Positions 23,122 through 34,648 of a stretch of 64,000 nt of DNA are shown one piece after another. This stretch comes from Zantedeschia hybrid cultivar (lineage: Eukaryota > Streptophyta > Magnoliopsida > Alismatales > Araceae), in the NCBI GenBank assembly GCA_030544215.1, contig JARZZO010000013.1, positions 797,001 through 861,000 of the forward strand, given 5' to 3'. The notes beneath the pieces are model-generated. The model searched no databases, was not told the DNA's origin, and worked only from the letters and a program-made list of their open reading frames with translations. How positions within the stretch are numbered: the stretch's first letter is position 1; each line of letters begins with the position of its first letter. The position numbers and the translations under genes were made by a program.

Positions 23122-23270
23122 AGGGATTTTTTAACTCTATTCTACTTATTTTTATTGGTTTAGAATCTTTAAAAAATAGAATTTTTTTTCTTTTTTTTAA
23201 GTTTTACTTTTTTTTTTACCATGCTAATGAACCAATCAAAATGAGTAGAATACAATTAATATAGAAAAAA
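23122..23270. mobile_element. Small foldback MITE-like element
   Basis: Inverted arms are visible: ATTCTACTTATTTTTATTGG on the left (about 23137) and, as the reverse complement of the right arm (about 23232-23255), ATTCTACTCATTTTGATTGG. The centre is a T-rich loop. The size (~150 bp), AT content and position about 430 bp after the CML stop fit a MITE. The class cannot be named because the terminal ends and target duplication are ambiguous. Confidence 0.6.
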
Positions 23271-23279
23271 CAAAAAAGT

Positions 23280-24600
23280 AAACAATCTTAATCCGTGACA
23301 AATAGACATTTGTCGATGGCTGCCGCCCGCTCACCGGCGGCTACCTTCCATACCCTCTCCTTTTATCCGATCTGGCGATAGTGCTAACTTTGGCAGTTCG
23401 GATATATACCGAAGAGAACCATATGGATCTCTCTTTTCTTTTCTGGAGACTTTTTTTTTCTTTTTTTAAAGGATGGCACAGTGGCTAGATATGTACAAGT
23501 ATATATAGACGATCGGGATTTCAATCCGAGCGGAACTCGAGATATCTTCTACAGAAGGAGATAAATCCGAAACAAGTCGATAGACCCGCTTAATTAGGCG
23601 AGAATTCTAAGTCTGTCTGATTATCCAGAAAAGTAATCTCACGGACCAGTACTTAGGAGCGCCTAATAGCTACATTGCTGGAGAGTTTTTAGGGTCTAAC
23701 TAGACTAGAACCTGAGACTTCTCATATGGGAGGCAAGGGGTGAAGCCAACAGTCTTAGACAGCTGATTTCCTTTTTTTTCGTTTTTTGAAACTCTTGTAC
23801 GCCTTTGAAAACATAGGATAAGATATATTTGTACTTTCTTTGGAGATCAAAGGACCGTTTGTGGAGTACTGCTCATCAAAGGTCATAAGTTCGGTGGCAG
23901 AGAGACCTTTTCGAGCACATAACAATCGGTTAAATCTTCAGGAGGTTGTTGAATTGTTGGGTATCTTTTTATTTTATCCTCGTGTCTTGGTGATAACAAA
24001 TTATGTAAATAAGTGGCCAATTTTTAATTGAATATATTAATCAAATAACCTGCACATATTCGCTTATCAATCTCATTGTTATAGGATAGTCGTTTTTCAG
24101 GAGCTAGCTGAGCTTAAACTCAACTTAGCCGATTAATTTGTTTAAAGACGTCGTCTAACTTAACTTGTGTCTCCGGCAATCTTTAGTGGGCTTAGTTAAT
24201 TAGTTCTGGAGAGTATCAATTAAGTTGTCCCACTTAACCAATTAACATGATGAATGAATTAGCACCCTTCGAATCCACTTAATTGATCCTTCTAACGATT
24301 AAGTCTGGCAACTATCAATTAACTCATTCGCTGAACTTGCTAATTCCGTTAACTAATTGCACATGTTAACTGATAAACTCATATGTTGTCAGTAATGCTT
24401 TTCGATTGACTTATTCGATTAACTAGTCTAATATCAATTAACTTGTTTGTTATCTATCATGTATTTCTTACTGGTTTAATTGACTAACTTACAAACTAGC
24501 AATTAAGTCGACTTTCCTATTTTGATTAACTGAATGTTTTCGAAGTTATGTCATTGGCTTCACTTAATTGATCAATTCATAAGCTCTCTATGTCATAATG
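23280..24600. other. AT-rich intergenic DNA
   Basis: No convincing gene. The stretch 24100-24560 repeatedly uses AATTAACT, TTAACTAATT and AATTAAGT motifs in both orientations. These resemble decayed versions of the hairpin array at 32520-33290, but no clear unit could be traced. Confidence 0.4.
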
Positions 24601-24604
24601 TTTG

Positions 24605-25228
24605 TCTGATTGAACTTGATGTAGCCGAAGCTATCACTGTCGAATTTCGGGATCAGAATCCGAATGTTAGCTGCGTGACCAGTGGCCGAGAGGGATCCAG
24701 ACCGAGAGGTGGACAGAGAACGAGGCCGAAACTTCTGCGGGAAGAAAGAACCAGTTAAGAAGGGTCCTGGGTTTCGGCTCAGGAAAACCCCCTCCGATGG
24801 TGGGTCCCGGCAGAAAGACCGACTATTTAAAAGGAAAAAGAAGAAGCTTGAGGCTTATCGGACTTACCTTTTTCGCATTGAATAGCCTTCCTTTTATAGA
24901 AGGGGATGATGGTTCTTTTCTCATGGCAGCCGATATAAGATTATGTTTGGTGGTTTAACAGGAAATTGATAAAGTACCCCATTAATAGGTTGAAGGCCCA
25001 TTAGCAATCAGCCGAAATGGGCCGGACCCATTTCGGCTTATCATGTGCTTGGATTGGGCCGAATACTGTCGTTTGATTATTGAGTCCATTATGTGTGGGC
25101 CGGATCTGTGCTGATCCAGTAAGGCTTCTAGGCTGAGACTGTTCAATTGGCTTTATCGGCCGAGTACGTTTCGGCCCCTTGTTGGACTGACCCCCAACTG
25201 TTGGGCCTAATTGGATTCTCCCCCATCA
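24605..25228 (-). mobile_element. Gypsy-type LTR fragment, minus strand
   Basis: Read on the minus strand, the segment starts TGATGGGGGAGAATCC at 25228. It contains a TATA-like TCTATAAAAGGAAGG (about 24888-24902) followed by a GC-rich leader, an LTR promoter layout. No internal coding part is attached on either side. The inner end near 24605 is uncertain. Confidence 0.5.
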
Positions 25229-26060
25229 GAGCTTATTTTCAAATCCTTCCATTCAAAAAAATTGTGCTTTTATTACTCCATCTTTTTCAAGCTGCCATGC
25301 TCTCTCACTAGTTTTCTTGTGAATTTCCTGGTAGACAAAATTACTTTTTCTGTGTTGATAGCTTGGTCAAAGACCAGTACATTTCTTCTTGTTCTGATAT
25401 CGGTGAAGTAGACACTCTGTCATACCATTCGCAAACCTACCTAGTCAAGACAACTTAAGAACAAATATGGAAACCCTCACCCTATCTCACTTAAAGAGAA
25501 AGACAAGATAAATCTAAAGATAGAAGACTTAAATAGACAACTCAAGTAGCAAAATGTTGGACACGATTGGATCAAACCAGAGTAACGATCACCCTTCAAG
25601 TCTAACGAGGAGATTTAAATTGGAGTTATATGTTGAAGCTTGTTGATGGACATGATCTATAAGAAAGATCTAAGCATTTACACTCTCCAGGATTCAAAAG
25701 TCCCCACGCACACTCTCAAGTGCTCAAGAGCCCAGCTTCCATGCCAAACACTCAACGTCCTCTTCTACCTCATCATTTTATGCTGTGTTACTCAAGAAGC
25801 TCTCAAGGCCATCCTTAATATTCAAGACTCTAGTGCTACTGCAATTCAAATCTTTCTTGTCTTGAATTTTTGCTTATGTTGTTGCATTCATTAATTGTAC
25901 AGATTCAGCCTGATAAGAGGCATTAGTTGTGTATTTATAACTGATATGTTATGCCACCTTCTAGTGTTGAAGGAGATTACTATTAGTTGGGGGTGTCTGA
26001 GAAGCCAATCTCATTACTATTTTGTACATTCTTTTTCTTATTTAATTATAAGAAGAAGAC
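25229..26060. other. Intergenic DNA, no gene seen
   Basis: Open frames of about 60-85 codons occur, but none resembles a known protein or shows a start and promoter context. Retroelement debris is likely. Confidence 0.45.
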
Positions 26061-27431
26061 TTGCAAACACATGTTCTTAATTGTTCATAGTCGAAGGATT
26101 TGTGAGAAGGACATCAGACATCCGGATAGACTAGTATAGATTTCTTCAGCTCATATGATGAGGATGATTGATCTTATAAGTCACTTGTGTGGAGACACTA
26201 TGTTGGACCTGTAGATGCTCATTGGCAAATGAGTTCATTGAACTAATCCAACTATGAATCGCTGGATGGTAGCTATCTAATTGTTAACCAGCTCGATTCT
26301 TTTGTCACGGTTGTATGGATGGTTCTTAGACCTGAGACACTAAGGATACTTTGTTGGTAGGTCTCTGAGCTTTGACCTTGACTAACAAATCTCTAACCGT
26401 GAGTTATCAATAAGTCAAGTTCGGGTTCAGGGAGATACCATCGAAGGTAATTGTATGGTCAATTAGGGATCATCCGCTCTCGGTAATAGGAGAGAGAATG
26501 TTCCGGAAATAATGCGCATAAGTCCCTGGCCAGGCCGGACTCTGTATCAGATAAAGAGTTATCTGATATCATTTAGCGGCATATGATTCAAGTGAATCGA
26601 CTGGTTAGGATTTAACAATAAATCATACCCTAGGTCGATTCGAGAACGTTGCACAAATGAAGGATTATATCCGTGCGGTAACCGATGACGGAAAGGTTCT
26701 ATTAGTGGGTTGCAGAACTCCAATGCCTTCTGAAATCACATTGAGTTGCTTAGCGCCCAACGTGATCGGAAGCCCGTCCAAATTTATTGTGAGACATAAA
26801 ATTCGGCTGATTAATTAATATAAGGATATCAATTAATTAAGTAGGTCAGTAAAAAGTTACTAGACTTAATGGGCCATTAACTGGACTAATATTTGGGTCT
26901 AGAGGGTCACACGTAAAAGGTTTTCAAGTCGATGGATTAATTTATGGGTTTTATGATAAGTGTGGGTTTTTTTGAAAAATCGCAAAACCACTTATTATAA
27001 AAGAATCGCTGCTAGGTCAGTGGCCAGTAACTCTGACCTAGCCAAGCGCCCCCTCTCTCTCTCCTCAGCGCCCCCTTCAGATGCCGACCCCTCAGAGGCT
27101 CCGCTCCGTCTCCCGCTTGCTCCGCTTCCTGCCTGACGGGAGTTCCGAATCCACATGTCGCGGAGAATCACGCGTAGCCAGATGGGATCTGCGGACACCG
27201 AACGAGGAAGCGAGGAAGATCTATCGAGAGGAAGACCGTGTGTACACTGCTAGAGGTCGGGCACCTGCGTGGCTTGCGGCATCGCATAAACGGAACTCGA
27301 CGAACGCAGATTCGAATCCGTGCAAGGTGAAAATTCGATTTTCTCCTTTTCATTTTAATACCCAAAACGGCATGGATCCGACTCCTTATATCCGCTGTGT
27401 TTTTCTCAGATCTCACAAAGCGAACCTAACA
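26060..27431 (+). mobile_element. Copia LTR, plus strand, 5'-truncated
   Basis: This segment follows the LTR at 30094-31644 through most of its length. Shared blocks include CATCAGACATCCGG, AGTCACTTGTGTGGAGACAC, GCTTTGACCTTG, ATCCGCTCTCGGTA and CAACGTGATCGGA, and both have a GC-rich end with TTCGAATCCG. It ends CCTAACA at 27431, where the related LTR ends CCCAACA. The first ~200 bases of the LTR are missing. No matching internal region follows, since the next sequence is a gag in the opposite orientation. Confidence 0.8.
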
Positions 27432-27439
27432 GATATAAC

Positions 27440-27938
27440 TTACAATTTCTCTTCCAACGACCCTCCTTGTAGCGGTGGAAGCATTGGCCCTTGTCCATCT
27501 TAGCCTCTTCCTTCTTGATAGCCTTTGCCTATTGTGGTTTCTTCTGTGCTTTGCCTTTCTTAAATGCATGTTGAGTCTTCTTCTTCTTATTGGTCTTACC
27601 AACAAGCATTACTAGAGGGTTCCTAATATGCATAGTGCACTCAACAGTCTTTAACATGTTCAGAAGCTCTGCCAGAGATCATTCTATCTTGTTCATGTTA
27701 AAGTTCATAATGAACTGGGAGAATAAGCTAGGAAGAGATTGCAAAATCAAATCAACAGTATGCTCCAATTTCATGAGAAAATATGATTATGTCAATCTTT
27801 CATTCCAATCAGTCATTTTGAGAACATATATTTGCACATGTGTTTTCTCAGATATTCTTACTCCAAACAGATTTTTCGATATCTCATATCGCTATGTTCT
27901 ATTATGAGCTCCAAAAAGCTCCTCAAGATGAGTCAGGA
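27440..27938 (-). pseudogene. Copia gag fragment (middle and zinc knuckle), minus strand
   Basis: The reverse strand reads ILTHLEELFGAHNRT, then LAELLNMLKTVE, then a Lys-rich linker and a zinc-knuckle-like stretch with CFHRYKEG. This is the order of the UBN2-type gag of plant Ty1/copia elements. Stops interrupt it. The N-terminal half of the same gag lies at 36702-36990, so this old element has been split by the insertion between 27941 and 36694. Confidence 0.8.
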
Positions 27939-27940
27939 TG

Positions 27941-30093
27941 TTTAACGACCCGCCACCCTATAATCGGGGATCCGATTACTAAATGGGTACCAAATCATTA
28001 ATTTGGAACCAAATCAGGATCTAGATGAGTCTGGGAAATAAATAATAAACTAAGCTAAACATTCACATCGCATTGAATTGAAAAGAAAGTGCAGGAATTA
28101 AAAATTATTACAATGCGACTCGACACAGCAAATAATTACATATTCCAACTGAAAAGAAATAATTAAGCGTACATGCCAGAAATAAAGATAACAACTACGT
28201 CGGGGCATACCCCAAAACAACAGCTGACGGCGCGAACTTACGGCAGCACACCCCTCGCTAAGTCTGCCTGGAACCCTCACCTGAAAACCGCAGGGGTGAG
28301 TCTCAACGAAAAGACTCAGTAGGGATCCTTCGATCCCCACCGCCCACTCACACACTCACAAGTGTAAAACACAGCTGAAGGTACAGTGAACAAGTAAAGC
28401 AGTAATCACTACTTCTAAATCTCGATATGAATCACATGCATTCGAAATATATTTAACATGCATATATCTGATAATCAATCTACCAGGGAAACCACAACCA
28501 GTGTCTCGTCAAAACACGTCAACCACACAAACGAAGGTGGGAAACACCGACCCGCTGAGACCAAACAGTAACCCCTCGGATAGCACGCTAGTTACTTCGG
28601 CCCAACTGGCTCAGGTGGTTACTCCTTCCCCCAGCACAAGTGACACTCCATAGGTACCACACCCACACCGGTACTAGCTAACCCCGGGGTCCACCAGGTG
28701 ACCCTCTCTCACTAGGCGTCACCCCGCCACACCTACACCGGCGCTGTGCTCCACCCACACCAGCACAGGGGGATAAAGCGCTACAACTGTCACTCTAGGT
28801 CCACAGTCGCACGAAACAGCACACGGTGCGATCCAGTCACATAGAATCATCATCCTCAGGTACAATTAAAGCATGCATTTAACTAAACTATTTAATAGTG
28901 TAAACATATTTTAATAGCATGAATTAGTGTGATTCTGTCTTGAATCGCGTCGCCCAAGGCCGACACCATTCAAGTCTCCTGAACTGGTTCACAGAAACTC
29001 GGCCACAGAACCTGGCGTAAAACGCGTCGCCACAAGTAGCCGCCTTTTGAAAGGCGTCGCTGTCCCTCGCCGCCTGTTAGCGACCGAAAACAGGGACAGG
29101 CCATGGGGCGATTTCCACTAAAACGCGTCGTTGACGCAAGTCGCCTATTGAAAAGGCGTCGCTGTTCCTGGACGCCTATCAGTCCGGGGACAGGGTCTGT
29201 TATTGGGTTAAATCGCGTCGTGGGTGGGCGCCGCCTTTCTAAAAGGCGTCACTTCACCTCGACGCCATTTAGCCCCGACAGATAGGTTCTCACCTATGTT
29301 TCCTCCTAAAACGCATAGAAAAGGGACACAAAACATAAAGGGGAAGGAGGAGAACCTAACTACCCATTAGAACACCCAATTTCTCATACATGTACTTAGC
29401 ATTTTCACCTCAAAAGCACCCCAAAACATGCTTCAAACGCGAGAAAACATAGTTTCAAACAACAATGCACTAGGAATCATCACCCTACCGGTTACTTGAA
29501 CTCCTCCAAGCTCCAAGCCGCCCACCCGTCTCGCCCCACGCCGCCGCCGGTACCGCCGAGGTCGTCGTTACTCTACCGAGACGTCGGCCGCCATCCGGAG
29601 AGAAAACGCCGCGGAGGAGGTGGTGGTGGTAGTGGTGGGAGTTAGGAGGTCGATGGAGTGGAGGGAGAGATGAAATGGTGGGAGGAAAAGAGGGAGGGGA
29701 AGGAGGCGTCACCGGAATCGCCGGAGGAAGGGAGGAGAGAGAGAGGGAAGGAAGAAAATGAGGGAAAAGAAGGAGGGTTCGCGGGGTAACCAGAAACTGG
29801 GTAAAACGCGTCGTGCTGTGCGGACGCCTATCAGTTGACATGACGGGCCGTACTGACAGAACTCTGAAACGCGTCGCCTACCCAAGACGCCGTTCAAACG
29901 ACAAGACCGGCACCGTACACTGACAACCCAGGGTCGCAGTCTGAATGGCGTCGTCCATAGCGGACGCCATTCAGATGACATGACAGGGCCGTACTCTCGC
30001 GACCCAAGGCCAGCCCACGTGGCACCCACGTGGCACAATTTAAAACGCGTCTGCAATGCTGGACACCGTTTAAACCGCGTCTCGTAGGCTCAA
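27941..30093 (-). mobile_element. Gypsy solo LTR, larger piece, minus strand
   Basis: Read on the minus strand, this piece ends GGGTGGCGGGTCGTTAAACA, the usual form of the 3' end of many plant Ty3/gypsy LTRs. The other end of the same LTR is at 36592-36694, beyond a copia insertion. CAGGATG flanks the pair at 27934-27940 and 36695-36701, in the gag of the older copia. No gypsy internal region is present, so this is a solo LTR left by recombination. Within 28920-30060 the motif GCGTC followed by about ten bases and GACGC recurs many times. Confidence 0.75.
28920..30060. repeat. GCGTC/GACGC hairpin series in the gypsy LTR
   Basis: At least eight inverted motifs occur. The best is a perfect 12-base stem at 29941-29974: CTGAATGGCGTC, a ten-base loop, then GACGCCATTCAG. 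Others have arms AGGCGTC / GACGCCT (about 29154-29178) and AAAAGGCGTC / GACGCCATTT (about 29242-29270). Three units of about 90-105 bases at 29018-29300 each open with AAAACGCGTC or AAATCGCGTC and form a loose tandem array. Confidence 0.8.
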
Positions 30094-31644
30094 TGTTAGT
30101 TTAGGTGGCCTACAAGCCAATCTAACAATGTAAATCTCGTTCATTTATTAATAAAATGGCATAATATTCATTATGTGTAAATCGCGTTAATTATCGTTTC
30201 ATAATGAAGTCCGTGAATATGTGCTATGGTGATCAGATTATGATGAGATCATACTAATGAGACTGATCACTTAAACACACATATTCTTAATCATTCCTAG
30301 TCGGAGGATATCCGAGAAGGACATCGGATATCCGGTTAGACTAGTACAGATTACTCCTGCTCATATGATGAGGGTGACTGATCTCATAAGTCACTTGTGT
30401 GGAGACACTAAGGCGAATCTGTAGGTGCTCATTGGAGAATGAGTTCACTGAACTGATCCGACTGAATCGCTGGATGGTATTGTACCTCACTGTCAACCAG
30501 CTTGATTCTATTGTCGCAGTTGCGTGGATGGTCCTCGGACCTGAGACACCAAGGACACCTTGGCGGTGGACTTCTCTGCTTTGACCTTGGTTAATGAATC
30601 TCTAGCCATGGGATTCTAATACGCCAAGGATTGGGTACAACGGAATACCATCGAAGGGAATTGTGTGTCAATAAGGAATCATTCGCTCTCGGTACTTAGA
30701 GAGAGAATGCTCTAGGAAGGATGCGCGAAAGTCCCTGGCCAAGGCGGACGATAATATCGGGAAAGGAGTTTTACGATATTCATCAGCGGAATCCAATCCA
30801 AGTGAGTCGACCGGTTAGGGTTTGACAGCTCGCCATACCCTGAGTTGACTCGAGAGCATTGTACGTTTGAAGGATTATATCCACGCGGTAACTGTCGACG
30901 GAAAGGTTCCAAGAGTGGGTTACTTAACCCCAAATACCTTCCGGGTTCACGCGGTGTTGCTTGGCACCCAACGTGATCGGAGGCCCGGTCGAATTCGATG
31001 TGCGATATCAATTTGATTGATTAATTGATTAATAAAGGGTTATTAATTAATTAATAAAGCCAGTGAGGAGTCACTGGGTTTGTTGGGCCATTAACTGGAC
31101 TGGTACTTGGGCCTAGAGGGTTACACGCAAATGATTCTCAAGGCGATGGATAAATAAGTGGGTTTTATACAAACCGGGGGTTTTTATGAAAAACCACGCG
31201 GTTAGTATAAAACATAGCAAACGGGATGAGCAGGCCAAGCTGCTGCTAACCCTAGCCGCCCCTCCTCAGTTTCTGTCTTCCTCTGGCGTCCAGGCAGATC
31301 TAGATCTGCTCCGCCGCTTCTCCGAATCCCGTTCGACGGGAAATCGTCCGCACGTTGCGACGATGATTGCGGCGACCGGTGGAGGCTTTGTGGGCTGCGA
31401 AGAACGAGGAACTCGAGGATATCCGTCGCGGGGAGGATCACGTGGACTTCGCTAGAGGCCGGGCGCTTGCGCGGCTTGCGGTGTCGCACCGACGGAACCA
31501 AATGGCTGCGGATTCGAATCCGCACATGATGAGAACTTCGATAATCCGATTATCGTATTTTAGATTTCGAAACGGGAACGGATCGCTGTAAATATTTTGT
31601 TTTCCGCTGCGTAAGCGATCCGGAGAAACCGAGAAAACCCAACA
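30094..31644 (+). repeat. Copia 5' LTR (1551 bp)
   Basis: It starts TGTTAGTTTAGG and ends AAAACCCAACA, with the canonical TG...CA. It is directly followed by the copia primer-binding site. It contains a TATA-like region and GC-rich 3' part, and shares long blocks with the LTRs at 35583-36591, 26060-27431 and 18395-19162. Confidence 0.88.
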
Positions 31645-31645
31645 G

Positions 31646-31658
31646 TGGTATCAGAGCC
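31646..31658 (+). promoter_or_regulatory. Copia primer-binding site
   Basis: TGGTATCAGAGCC follows the LTR end after one base. This is the standard plant Ty1/copia primer-binding site, complementary to initiator tRNA-Met. Confidence 0.93.
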
Positions 31659-31659
31659 A

Positions 31660-32400
31660 GGTTCCACTGTTTCTCGTCCCGTAATTAATTTTTCTTGAGT
31701 TATTCCATGCGTTTAATCCAATTAAAATGACGGAATAGTGTTCATGAGATGAACACGAATAATTTGATTATTTTTTTGTGATTTTTCGGATTTTATTTGG
31801 GGTTTTTGGAGTTCTTCGTGAGATGATGAACCGAGGTACTTTAGCGGCTTCGTACGCGATTCCCAAGCGTTGGGATGGTGGCCGGGATGCCCGGATCTCT
31901 TGGTGATAGTCACCACTACACACCGGGCATGATAGCCGGGGCCATGGTGGCCTTGAAGAGCTACAAAATCGAGCCCCAAATCGGATTTAAAACCCTGCAA
32001 AATCAGATTTTTAGGGGGTTTTTGGGCTTGGTCTTCACCCCATCGGAGCCCGACGGCGGCCCTGCCGGCGCCGGGCACGTCGCCGGCGCTGGGGGCACCG
32101 CCGGCGTGGCCGGTGCCGCCGCCGGGGGGGTGGGCTGCCCGCCGGCGCCCCAACGCCTCCAACCGCTGTTGTTCCTGCAGAATTAGGGTTTCGGGTTGGG
32201 GAGGAAGGAGCGAGCGAACCGCTCCCCAGGACCCGATCTCGAGCCGGTCGGACCGGCCAGGCCGGGTCCAGGGCTTGATCGGACCTGGTCCGAGCCAGGC
32301 CCCCAATGGGGGAGTCTGGTTCGAGCCCTGGCTCGGCCAGGGCTCGAGCCCTTAGGCTCAGCCCTTGTGGGTGAGCCATCTTCTGAATTTTTCCCCATTA
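31660..32400 (+). other. Copia leader, GC-rich part
   Basis: Untranslated leader between the primer-binding site and the AT-rich array. 32030-32340 is very GC-rich (GCCGGCG and GGACCGGCC runs). Several open frames of 70-190 codons exist on both strands, but they have low-complexity Gly/Ala/Arg/Pro content and no known domain, so they are base-composition artefacts. Confidence 0.6.
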
Positions 32401-32519
32401 ACCCTATTTAAACCCCATTTGCCCATTTAATAATTAAAATTAGATTTTAATTTGATTTCAAAAATTGTTTTGAGATCTTAATTATTATCATAGTTTTAAT
32501 TATTTGGGCATTAATGATT

Positions 32520-33290
32520 TTGAATCATTTAGTAATTTAAGGGTTGATAAATTAACTAGCAATTAGTTGTTAATTAATTGGGGTTAATATTAATTTAATT
32601 GTTAAATTGATTATTAACCTTAATTTAACTAATTTAAATGTTAAATTAGTTATTAATAGTTATTAATCTAATTGTTAGATTATTAACTATTGTTTCAACT
32701 AATTGTTAATTAATTATTCAAGTTAGTTGTTAATTTAATTGTTAAATTAATAATTGACTTAAATGACTAATTTAAGTGTTAAATTAGTAATCTTTAATTA
32801 TTATTGTTAGTTATTAATTTAAGTGTTAAATTAATGATTAACATTAATCTTCTAATTTAATAGTTAGATTAGTAATTATTAATTAATTAAAGTTAATTAT
32901 TAATTTAAGTGTTAAGTTAATAATTAATTTTAAATTAACTAATCTAAGAGTTAGATTAGGGGTTAAATATTTAATCTGTGTTAATTACTAGTTTAAGAGT
33001 TAAATTAGTCATTAACATTAATTAATTATCTAATTTAAGAGTTAGATTAATTAATTATTAATTAGTTAGTGTTAATTATTAGTTTAAGAGTTAAATTAAT
33101 AATTAACATTAATTGGCTAATCTAAGTGTTAGATTAGTAGTTAATAATTGATTTGGTTGATTATTAATTTAATTGTTAAATTATTAATTGACTTCATTGG
33201 ATTAATCTAAGAGTTAGATTAGTCTTTAAAATAGTCTAATTGTTAGATTATTAATGGGGTTTAATCTAAGTGTTAGATTATTAGAATTGT
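32520..33290 (+). repeat. AT-rich array of short covarying hairpins in the copia leader
   Basis: About 17 short palindromes follow one another, with arms such as AATTTAA paired to TTAAATT or AATCTAA paired to TTAGATT, around a three-base loop (GTG, GAG or TTG). Examples are near 32592-32608, 32664-32682, 32938-32958, 33117-33137 and 33262-33280. Wherever the left arm has C, the right arm almost always has the matching G. The array is nearly free of other sequence. Confidence 0.85.
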
Positions 33291-34140
33291 TCTAATTTGC
33301 ATGGAATAATCTGGAATTATTAATTCGGAGTGTGTGCGCATGTAATGTGTGTTTAATGCTTTTAAATTTAGATTTAATTGCATGTTAAGTTAATAAAATG
33401 AGTTTTCGAAATTCAAACACCAATTTTGATTGGATCCTAGTTTTTTTTTTTGAAAGCCAAAATTACTTATTTTGAAAACTCATTTGTTTTAGCCATGTGA
33501 TGCACTGAATCATGTGTGGATGTTTAAAACACACCGTGGTCATAGATATGCACTTAATTTATTATTCATGTGATGAATGGATTGTGTGGATCGTGGATGT
33601 ATGTTTGTTTATTAATTGTTAATAAATAGAGGTCTGCGTACCTCTCTCTCTCATACTCCGATGTATTTCTACTTCCCTCTCTCTTTTGTACTCGCCATAA
33701 GGCCTTCTTCAATTTACTTGTAAATTCTAGAATTTAAATGTAATCTGATCGAGGCAACCAAGGAAGGAGCGAGGACGATCCACAGCTGCAACCAGGAAGG
33801 CGAAAAGATGGAGATCTCTTGCTTATGTGTTTGCAGGATATCTAATATAATTATTGTGTTAGATTGTGTGTGCGTTTGACTGTTGGCTCCAGTCAAACTC
33901 ACTGTGCTATCCATGACCACACTAATGACATGTATGAGATGCATTGTTGTTCTTTTGATTATGAATCAAAGCAGGTTATAGTATTTAGTAAATATATACG
34001 ATATATCAATATACTATCACCTAGGAGAGACCAAGATAAAAGTTATCTAAATACCCTCAGATAAATTCTAAGCCGTAACGCGAGTAGTTAAGAACTTACC
34101 GCGTGGTCTACCATCGTTATAGTCATAGGATTCGAATCAC

Positions 34141-34545
34141 TTTAGGCAGGTTTGTTATGCTATCCACAAGGCATGCTTAATTGGGAGGAGAAACTGTAGC
34201 TATGGCATTAGATGCCTATAGATCGGGGTAGAGGAACTATGTAGCTTTGTTGTGCTATCCACAAGGGCTGCATGCAAATCTATGCTTGTCGCGTAATGAT
34301 AGTTAGTTTAGACCAGGATTAATGGTTTGTTGTGCTATCCACAAGGCCATTAAATCTCTAGGGACCGAAGCTATGATCAGATATTGCAAGGAGTTGCAAG
34401 TCCCATGAGTTGGGTGCTCTCTAATTGTATTACAGTTTGTTGTGCTATCCACAAGGCTGTAGTGCAAGTCATTGAGATTCTGATCCCCACTAGGAGACTG
34501 TCGGCGTCTCCCGTTCTGTATAACTGAGGGTTATACAGTTCGTCG
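34141..34545 (+). repeat. Four constant-loop, variable-stem hairpins plus two leader hairpins
   Basis: The core TTGTGCTATCCACAA (TTGTTATGCTATCCACAA in copy 1), with TTTG before it and GG after, occurs near 34149, 34245, 34324 and 34434. Each core is flanked by different arms that pair: TTAGGCAGG with CATGCTTAA (one mismatch), TATGTAGC with GCTGCATG, TTAATGG with CCATTAA, and TTGTATTACAG with CTGTAGTGCAA. Two more stems follow: GGAGAC with GTCTCC (34494-34512) and CTGTATAAC with GTTATACAG (about 34516-34538). The series ends about 100 bases before the gag ATG. Confidence 0.9.
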
Positions 34546-34648
34546 AAAATTAGTGGGAGTTAAATTTGAACAAAAGACCATGTCTTGCTTTAAATTCTAA
34601 TAATTGAACATCTGCTAAGTAGATTTTACTTATCTCCTGTAGGGAACT

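Noticed and set aside
29485..30056. Minus-strand frames of 115-118 codons in the gypsy LTR
   Set aside because: Ser/Pro- or Arg-rich translations of LTR sequence; no relation to known proteins and overlapping the GCGTC hairpins.
31722..32411. Open frames of up to 194 codons in the copia leader
   Set aside because: GC-rich low-complexity sequence is open on both strands at once, with Gly/Ala/Pro/Arg composition and no conserved motif.
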